NCBI GenBank assembly: GCA_031383555.1
Contig: JANMZR010000377.1
Coordinates: 1 to 10,200 of the forward strand
Source: JANMZR01 sp031383555
Lineage (GTDB): Bacteria > Bacteroidota > Bacteroidia > Cytophagales > Spirosomataceae
DNA length: 10,200 nt
Direction: 5' to 3'
Shown here in pieces: positions 5,993-10,200 of the stretch. Position 1 is the first letter of the stretch. Each line of letters opens with the position of its first letter. A program made the translations under genes and the position numbers. The notes under the pieces were generated by a model that saw nothing but the letters and a program-made list of their open reading frames with translations, made no database searches and was not told the DNA's origin.

Positions 5993-7036
5993 ATGAAAAA
6001 GAAACCTATTCTTGTATTGTTAATTATTTGTATTGCTGGTTTTTATCTTTCAGCACAAACAAGCAAACCTGCTGCTACAACTACTAAAAAAACAACGACA
6101 ACAACTGTAAAAAAAGCACCAGTAACCACTAGCACCACCAAAACAGTCGTAAAGCCAACAACAACAACAACAACAACCATAACAAAGCCGGCTGTTGCGG
6201 CTCCTGTGGCAAGCCCTCCAGCTGCTTCACCTCCGCCAGCTGAAGTTGTAAAAGAACCAGCAGGTCCACCCGTAACAGGTGCAATAGATTCAGGACCCAA
6301 AAGTTATGAATCAGATAAAAAAACTACAACAACAACTACAAAAGCACCCACAAAAAGTTCTTCAAAAACAGTAGTCCCAAAAACTGATGTGAAGAAGAAA
6401 AGTTCTAATGATGTTGTAAGAAGTTATATTGGGATAAGAGGTGGTTATAATTTAAGTTCTTTTGATGGACTTGAAGCAGAGATTGGTGCGGGTGCAGATA
6501 TTAAAAACTTACCAGGTTATATGGGAGGTTTAGTAATTAATTTAGGCTTAAGTAAAGCACTATCCATTCAACCGGAAGTTTTATATTCACAACAAGGGGT
6601 TCAAATTGGAGAAGGTGACGATTTTATAAAAGGGAAAGTTAACGTTGTTAATGTACCGCTTCTAATAAAAGTTGCATTTGGAAGCCCTAAAATTAAATTC
6701 TTTATCAACGCTGGGCCTTATATTGGCTATAAATTAAGCCAATCTTCAGAATTAAGTATCGGAGGCACTGTAACAAAAGAGAGCGAAGAATTTGTGACAG
6801 AATATGATTCTGATGGTTTGAAAGACAATCTATTTGACTTTGGAGCCATTGGAGGTGCTGGTTTTCAATTTAACTTAGGAGGGCCATTGCTAGTTTTAGA
6901 GGGTCGCTATCAATATGGTATGGCCGACCCTCAATTATACAAAGATGGAAAGCCTGCATCAGTAGGCAAAACTTATGGGCATAATCGAGTTATGACGGGA
7001 ACATTGGGAATTCTTTTTCCTTTAGGTGGAAGATAA
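5993..7036 (+). CDS. Outer-membrane beta-barrel protein with Thr-rich linker
   Basis: A PorT-like/porin-family outer-membrane protein of 347 residues. Residues 1-22 are a signal peptide (Lys-rich start, hydrophobic core, ending LSAQ). Residues 23 to about 142 form a low-complexity linker dominated by Thr, Lys, Pro, Ala and Val with several runs of five to seven Thr. From about residue 145 (YIGIRGGYNLSS) a barrel begins, with alternating strand patterns such as GLSKALSIQPEVLYSQQG and IKFFINAGPYIGYKL, ending in VMTGTLGILFPLGGR. In-frame starts at 5960 (TTG) and 5975 (ATG) would put charged residues ahead of the signal peptide, so I choose the ATG at 5993. It is the upstream member of a tandem paralogous pair. 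Its cargo or role is unknown; it may be structural rather than a general diffusion pore. Confidence 0.85.
   Translation: MKKKPILVLLIICIAGFYLSAQTSKPAATTTKKTTTTTVKKAPVTTSTTKTVVKPTTTTTTTITKPAVAAPVASPPAASPPPAEVVKEPAGPPVTGAIDSGPKSYESDKKTTTTTTKAPTKSSSKTVVPKTDVKKKSSNDVVRSYIGIRGGYNLSSFDGLEAEIGAGADIKNLPGYMGGLVINLGLSKALSIQPEVLYSQQGVQIGEGDDFIKGKVNVVNVPLLIKVAFGSPKIKFFINAGPYIGYKLSQSSELSIGGTVTKESEEFVTEYDSDGLKDNLFDFGAIGGAGFQFNLGGPLLVLEGRYQYGMADPQLYKDGKPASVGKTYGHNRVMTGTLGILFPLGGR
6157..6177 (+). repeat. (AAC)7 trinucleotide microsatellite, in frame
   Basis: Seven perfect AAC units read as a Thr7 run inside the linker of the first barrel protein. Related but interrupted ACA/ACT tracts occur at about 6075-6110 and 6321-6345. 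Unit changes would alter linker length without a frameshift. Confidence 0.85.
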
Positions 7037-7061
7037 AAATAAAACCATAGTATTTTATTTA

Positions 7062-7088
7062 GGGGCTTTTTAGCCCCCTTTTTTTTTT
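7062..7088 (+). terminator. Intrinsic terminator of first barrel gene
   Basis: The stem GGGGCT (7062-7067) / AGCCCC (7072-7077) has a TTTT loop and is followed by C and a run of ten T (7079-7088). It starts 25 bases after the stop codon. This is a textbook rho-independent terminator and implies that the second barrel gene has its own promoter. Confidence 0.92.
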
Positions 7089-7125
7089 AAAATTCATATT
7101 CGATCTATTGTATTTAACTAAATAC

Positions 7126-7154
7126 TTGACCAAAATACAATTACACTCTATTTG
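7126..7154 (+). promoter_or_regulatory. Weak candidate promoter for second barrel gene
   Basis: TTGACC (7126-7131) is followed after 17 bases by TATTTG. This is a shortened version of the Bacteroidota -7 box and also loosely fits a -35/-10 pair. The terminator upstream requires some promoter in this gap, but no exact TAnnTTTG is present. Confidence 0.3.
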
Positions 7155-7223
7155 GCATGAATTTTGGTAATTAATATTTCCTAGCAATAATTCAGAAGGT
7201 ATTAATTTAAATTATTTTAAAAT

Positions 7224-8408
7224 ATGAAAAAAGCAATTAATGTTCTTATCGTTATTTTATTGACTTTCAATTTAGTTTTCTCACAAAGTGCTGCTCAACC
7301 CAAACCTGTGAAAAAGGTAGTCACTTCAAAAATAACTAAAGACCCCAAAACGGGTAAGGTTGTGAAAACAATAACAACCATTACCACCACAGATATAGTT
7401 TTGGTACCAGGAAGAGAATCAACTAAATTAAAATCAACTCCTAGTACTGCCAAGGTAACAAGTCAATCAAAACAACCTGTCGCAAAAAAAACGGTTGTAA
7501 TATCAAACATTGCTGTTGCAGCCAAAAAACCAGTTATAAAACCTAAAGCAGTTGTTACAAAACCTAAGCCCGCACCCGAAAAAACAGTAATTGTTGCTAA
7601 GGAAGAAAATAATTCTATTTTCGCAAATCCAACTGATGACTCCTCGAAAAATTTAGAAAAAGTGGTAAAAGTTGAGGAGGAAAGATCAGAACTAAACACC
7701 GCATTTGTAGCCAAACCAAGCACAACTTCAGTAATAAATAGCAACACGTCAAAAAAGCCAATAGGCACGGTTTTAAAAGAAAAAGTGAAAACTGGTAACA
7801 CGTTTTTTGGCATGAGAGGAGGCGCTAATTTATCAAGTGTTGAAAATGTAAAATCATTATCCGGATTATTATCTGCTACAATCAATAAAAATATTGGTAT
7901 TAACACTGGTATATTCTTCAATTTTGGATTATCAAAAATGATTTCAATACAACCTGAGTTTAATTATTCGCAACAAGGGTATGATCTCACTAATGGAATT
8001 GAATCGGAAACACTTAATAACCAGGCCATTAATATTCCTGTATTGTTCAAGCTGGCTGTTGGTGGATCGAAAGTTAAGTTTTTCGTAAATGGTGGTCCTT
8101 ATGCAGGTTTACTTTTGAAAAGCGAAAAAATATCAGTTTCAGCTAGCCAAACTATTACGAATCTTGTAGATTTTACCAATCAAGACGGTAAGGAAATAAA
8201 AGTTAATAGGTATGATTATGGGGTTCAAGCAGGTACTGGATTTCAATTTGACTTGGGTGGACCGAAACTAGAAATAGAAGGAAGGTATAATTATGGCCTT
8301 GCCGACCCAATGATTTATACAAACTCAAAGCCTAGTTATATGGGGCAAACAGGTAGGAATAGAATGATTACTGGCACCATTGGCCTTCTATTCCCTATTG
8401 GAAGGTAA
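7224..8408 (+). CDS. Outer-membrane beta-barrel protein, tandem paralogue
   Basis: A 394-residue paralogue of the preceding barrel protein with the same plan. Residues 1-20 are a signal peptide (MKKAINVLIVILL..., ending VFSQ). A long low-complexity linker of about 170 residues is rich in Lys, Val, Thr, Pro and Ala, and the barrel runs from about residue 194 (FFGMRGGANLSS) to the end (MITGTIGLLFPIGR). Shared barrel landmarks include LSKxxSIQPExxYSQQG, IPVLFKLAVG, VKFFVNGGPYAG, GFQFDLGGP, and GRYxYGxADPxxY. The linker differs greatly: it has Lys-Pro/Val motifs and an acidic patch (EEER, 151-154) rather than Thr runs. Start and signal peptide agree, and no alternative start is needed. It sits between two strong terminators, so it is probably monocistronic. 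Function is unknown beyond an outer-membrane location. Confidence 0.86.
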   Translation: MKKAINVLIVILLTFNLVFSQSAAQPKPVKKVVTSKITKDPKTGKVVKTITTITTTDIVLVPGRESTKLKSTPSTAKVTSQSKQPVAKKTVVISNIAVAAKKPVIKPKAVVTKPKPAPEKTVIVAKEENNSIFANPTDDSSKNLEKVVKVEEERSELNTAFVAKPSTTSVINSNTSKKPIGTVLKEKVKTGNTFFGMRGGANLSSVENVKSLSGLLSATINKNIGINTGIFFNFGLSKMISIQPEFNYSQQGYDLTNGIESETLNNQAINIPVLFKLAVGGSKVKFFVNGGPYAGLLLKSEKISVSASQTITNLVDFTNQDGKEIKVNRYDYGVQAGTGFQFDLGGPKLEIEGRYNYGLADPMIYTNSKPSYMGQTGRNRMITGTIGLLFPIGR

Positions 8409-8431
8409 TAGCACTTGAAATATTTATTGGT

Positions 8432-8472
8432 AACCGAGTCAAAAAATGTACTTTTTGACTCGGTTTTTTTTT
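8432..8472. terminator. Strong convergent terminator
   Basis: A 14-bp perfect stem pairs AACCGAGTCAAAAA (8432-8445) with TTTTTGACTCGGTT (8452-8465) around a 6-base loop, with T at 8464-8472. It ends the barrel gene on the plus strand. It begins a few bases past the stop of the leftward dehydrogenase gene and could fold in that transcript too, although no long T-run follows on that strand. Confidence 0.9.
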
Positions 8473-8477
8473 CATTA

Positions 8478-9365
8478 TTATTTCTTTTTTCCCCTAACCA
8501 CTTGCTCAATCATATCCCAAGCCTGCTGTGGCAATGCATCCAATTGTGAAAATTCTCCAGCTCCCATTAGCCATTCTCCGCCATCAATAACCACTACTTC
8601 CCCATTGATGTATGCTGAATAATCTGACATAAGATAAGCAGCCAAATTAGCCAACTCCTGGTGCTCGCCCACTCTTTTTAAAGGGATTTTATTGGCTGGG
8701 TCAAATTTTTCGGCTAGTTCTTTGCCCATAGCTTCAGCTGGAAACAACCTCGACCAGGCCCCTTCAGTTGGGAATGGCCCTGGAGCAATCGCATTACTTC
8801 TGATACCATATTTTGCCCATTCTACAGCCAAAGAGCGAGTTAGGGCCAATACGCCTGCTTTTGCGCATGCGGAAGGTACTACATAACCTGAGCCCGTCCA
8901 AGCGTAAGTGGTTACGATATTTAAAATTGTCGCTTTTCTTTTTTCGGCAATCCAGTATTTACCAAATGCCAATGTGAAGTTGTAGGAGCCTCTTAGCACA
9001 ATATCTACCACTACATCAAAAGCTTTATGTGAAAGCCTTTCGGTTGGGCTAATAAAATTACCGGCTGCATTGTTCAATAGCCCATCTACAGCGCCAAACC
9101 TAGCAATCGCTTCTTTTAATACGTTTTCAACTTCAAAATAATTTCTTGCATCACATTCCACTGCCAAAACATGCCCGCCTGTTTCTGCTTCAAGTTCAGC
9201 TGCGGCTTTATCTAAAACCTCCTTTTTACGGCTGGCAATTACCAAATTGGCGCCAAGTTCTAAAAAATACTTGCCCATCGACCGACCCAGGCCTGTTCCG
9301 CCTCCTGTAATTACTATTGTTTTGCCTGCCATGGCACCATCTTTTAACATTGGTTGCGTGTACAT
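8478..9365 (-). CDS. 2,4-dienoyl-CoA reductase-like SDR oxidoreductase
   Basis: A classical short-chain dehydrogenase of 295 residues. The cofactor motif TGGGTGLG is at 20-27, and NNAAGNF is at 98-104. The closest family I recognise is mitochondrial DECR1, the NADPH-dependent 2,4-dienoyl-CoA reductase of unsaturated fatty acid beta-oxidation. It shares AAGNFISPTERLS, TGSGYVVPSACAKAGV, LAVEWAKYGIR and the C-terminal GGEWLMGAGEF region. Catalytic residues by alignment from memory are Asn103, Tyr154, Ser165 and Lys169 (DECR1 Asn148, Tyr199, Ser210, Lys214). The usual SDR YxxxK Tyr is Ser165 here, as in DECR1, so its absence is not a defect. Arg125 stands where DECR1 has Asn. Arg45-Lys47 (SRKK) after the second strand suggests NADPH preference. 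The start at 9365 gives MYTQPMLKDG, which fits relatives; starts at residues 6 and 12 are less likely. No consensus promoter is evident. Confidence 0.87.
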   Translation of the reverse strand: MYTQPMLKDGAMAGKTIVITGGGTGLGRSMGKYFLELGANLVIASRKKEVLDKAAAELEAETGGHVLAVECDARNYFEVENVLKEAIARFGAVDGLLNNAAGNFISPTERLSHKAFDVVVDIVLRGSYNFTLAFGKYWIAEKRKATILNIVTTYAWTGSGYVVPSACAKAGVLALTRSLAVEWAKYGIRSNAIAPGPFPTEGAWSRLFPAEAMGKELAEKFDPANKIPLKRVGEHQELANLAAYLMSDYSAYINGEVVVIDGGEWLMGAGEFSQLDALPQQAWDMIEQVVRGKKK

Positions 9366-9446
9366 TTTTATTGATTTTTAGTTTTGATATTTGTTTATGA
9401 ATTTATTTTTTGAACTAAACCACAATTTAGGAAAAAAAATGGCCAC

Positions 9447-9482
9447 AAAAAAAGCGATTACCAAATTTAGTAATCGCTTTTC
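9447..9482 (-). terminator. Terminator downstream of marR-family gene
   Basis: A perfect 12-bp stem, AAAAGCGATTAC (9450-9461) / GTAATCGCTTTT (9470-9481), has an 8-base loop. On the minus strand it is followed by a T-run from the A tract at 9447-9453. It lies about 60 bases past the stop of the MarR-like gene, separating it from the downstream dehydrogenase gene. Confidence 0.88.
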
Positions 9483-9541
9483 TTAAATTTTATATAAAAA
9501 ATACGTAATGTGTAAGCTGAGTTTAAGATATTACAATGATT

Positions 9542-9994
9542 TTATCTTTCACGGAGCTTATCTAAAAGGTCACTTAATTTTTTAGCATCATTTTCATCCA
9601 TTTTTGTAAATGATTTTTCCCAAATTTCCTGTTGCTCATCTATTTCATCTAAAATATCCAAACCTTTTTGTGATATCAAAATATCCACTGAACGTCTATC
9701 ATCTGATGATTGTGAGCGAGTTGCATAACCTTTTTCAAGTAGTTTATCCACTAATCTTGATACATTTGACATGCGATCTAGCATTCTTTCAATAATGGCG
9801 TTAACCGTTAATGCTTGATTTGGAGAACCTCTCAAAATGCGTAAAACATTATATTGAGGTTGAGTAAACGAATAAGGTTTTAAAACTTTATTTTGCCCTT
9901 CAAATAGCCAATTGTTTGTAAACATAAGATTGAGGGCGACTTTATGATAAACATTATTAAATTTAGTTTGTCGCAATTCTTTTTCTATTTTCAT
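9542..9994 (-). CDS. MarR family transcriptional regulator
   Basis: A 150-residue winged-helix regulator that should bind DNA as a dimer. The N-terminal dimer helix is at about residues 10-40. FTQPQYNVLRILRG (43-56) leads into the helix-turn-helix (about 62-90, with SNVSRLVDKLLEKGY as the recognition part). The wing has the MarR hallmark SDDRRSVDILISQKG (97-111), and C-terminal helices complete the dimer interface. The length is normal. Its promoter region to the right has a consensus promoter overlapped by a palindrome, and a second consensus promoter fires the other way. This is the usual arrangement for a MarR protein controlling itself and a divergent neighbour. The ligand is unknown. A terminator separates it from the dehydrogenase gene, so a regulatory link to that enzyme is not implied. 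Confidence 0.92.
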   Translation of the reverse strand: MKIEKELRQTKFNNVYHKVALNLMFTNNWLFEGQNKVLKPYSFTQPQYNVLRILRGSPNQALTVNAIIERMLDRMSNVSRLVDKLLEKGYATRSQSSDDRRSVDILISQKGLDILDEIDEQQEIWEKSFTKMDENDAKKLSDLLDKLRER

Positions 9995-10014
9995 TAGTAG
10001 GGAAGGATTTGATA

Positions 10015-10047
10015 ATTATTAAATTATTATTAAATTATTATTAAATT
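10015..10047. repeat. Triple 11-bp tandem repeat upstream of marR gene
   Basis: Three perfect copies of ATTATTAAATT lie just upstream of the MarR-like start codon, between it and its candidate promoter. They fall in the expected 5' leader. The 11-bp period is close to one helical turn. Confidence 0.9.
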
Positions 10048-10056
10048 AATTTGTTA

Positions 10057-10090
10057 CAAAAGTATCAGTAATTAATGTAATAACATTCAA
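10057..10090 (-). promoter_or_regulatory. Promoter for marR-family gene
   Basis: On the minus strand TTG (10090-10088), 23 bases, then TACTTTTG (10064-10057), an exact TAnnTTTG match. The predicted start leaves a leader of about 55 bases that contains the triple 11-bp repeat. The TTG lies within the palindrome at 10082-10096. Confidence 0.6.
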
Positions 10091-10096
10091 AATGTT
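10082..10096. promoter_or_regulatory. Palindrome over the marR promoter, possible operator
   Basis: The perfect inverted repeat AACATT-CAA-AATGTT covers the upstream box of the leftward promoter. Its size and place suit a MarR-type operator for autorepression. No binding evidence exists in the sequence beyond symmetry and position. Confidence 0.4.
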
Positions 10097-10103
10097 TTAA
10101 CTA

Positions 10104-10136
10104 TTGTTTAAATAGCAGGTTTAATCGTTAATTTTG
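10104..10136 (+). promoter_or_regulatory. Promoter for divergent gene at window edge
   Basis: TTG (10104-10106), 22 bases, then TAATTTTG (10129-10136), an exact consensus -7 box. It points rightward, and an ATG follows about 50 bases downstream of the -7 box at 10188. Confidence 0.6.
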
Positions 10137-10142
10137 TAAAAA

Positions 10143-10160
10143 TCTTAATCAAAGTTAAGA
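10143..10160. promoter_or_regulatory. Palindrome at divergent start site, possible operator
   Basis: TCTTAA-TCAAAG-TTAAGA is a perfect 6-6-6 inverted repeat placed at about +1 to +18 of the rightward promoter. A repressor bound here would block that promoter. Its sequence differs from the palindrome at 10082-10096, so both may not be sites of the same protein. Confidence 0.4.
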
Positions 10161-10187
10161 ATATTGCAATAAATTAATATAAATATT

Positions 10188-10200
10188 ATGCAAAATAGTA
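10188..10200 (+). CDS. Possible start of divergent gene (partial)
   Basis: An ATG followed by codons for Gln, Asn and Ser reaches the window end. The consensus promoter at 10104-10136 and the A/T-rich leader support a real start, but four codons cannot identify a product. Confidence 0.4.

Noticed and set aside
6043..6300. Minus-strand Val/Gly-rich open frame
   Set aside because: It is the antisense reading of the Thr/Pro-rich linker (ACA/ACC become TGT/GGT-type codons) and is not a gene.
7463..7921. Minus-strand open frame of 152 residues
   Set aside because: It is antisense to the second barrel protein's linker and has no recognisable domain.
8642..8900. Dehydrogenase suspected to be inactive because YxxxK lacks Tyr
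   Set aside because: The DECR1 family uses a Tyr 15 residues before the Lys. Tyr154 and Lys169 fit that layout, so the enzyme looks intact.
8692..9795. Plus-strand open frames opposite the dehydrogenase and MarR genes
   Set aside because: Both lie antisense to complete conserved genes.
10015..10047. Possible CRISPR array or replication iterons
   Set aside because: The repeats are only 11 bases, directly abutting, without spacers. No cas or rep gene is nearby.

Overview
The window is AT-rich DNA from a member of the phylum Bacteroidota. The evidence is the gene content and the promoters. Gene content includes a short-form AMP nucleosidase, a CtlX-family hydrolase, PorT-like barrel proteins with signal peptides ending in A-Q or S-Q, and a DECR1-like short-chain dehydrogenase. 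Several promoters fit the Bacteroidota pattern TTG-N17-23-TAnnTTTG, and leaders are A/T-rich without Shine-Dalgarno sites. I cannot place it below phylum with confidence. There are ten complete protein genes, possibly the first codons of an eleventh, no RNA genes, no CRISPR array and no transposase.

Left part (1-1128): sufC, the ATPase of the SUF iron-sulfur assembly machine, reads leftward. A perfect hairpin follows its stop, and no sufB or sufD is visible beside it. A 294-base gap separates it from the divergent arginine genes.

Arginine block (1129-4170, rightward): an arginine deiminase-family enzyme, a CtlX-family hydrolase of the same fold superfamily, and an OsmC-family thiol protein. 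The first two could convert arginine to citrulline and then citrulline to ornithine. The ctlX reading frame runs through a G-rich palindromic patch near its N-terminus. The block ends in a long inverted repeat shared with the convergent AMP nucleosidase gene (4309-5082, leftward).

Middle (5083-8472): a stand-alone HsdR-N-type nuclease-fold protein lies divergent from the AMP nucleosidase gene, and their candidate promoters overlap face to face. Two tandem paralogous outer-membrane barrel proteins follow, each with a signal peptide, a long Thr/Lys/Pro-rich linker and a C-terminal barrel. Each has its own intrinsic terminator.

Right part (8478-10200): a 2,4-dienoyl-CoA reductase-like dehydrogenase and a MarR-family repressor both read leftward, separated by a terminator. 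Right of the repressor is a regulatory region with back-to-back consensus promoters, two palindromes and a triple 11-bp repeat. It points to a divergent gene that begins at the window edge.

Most of the window is ordinary chromosomal housekeeping and metabolism. I see no convincing undescribed multi-gene system. The better leads are the palindrome inside ctlX, the enlarged arginine deiminase, the linker-barrel pair and the MarR intergenic region.
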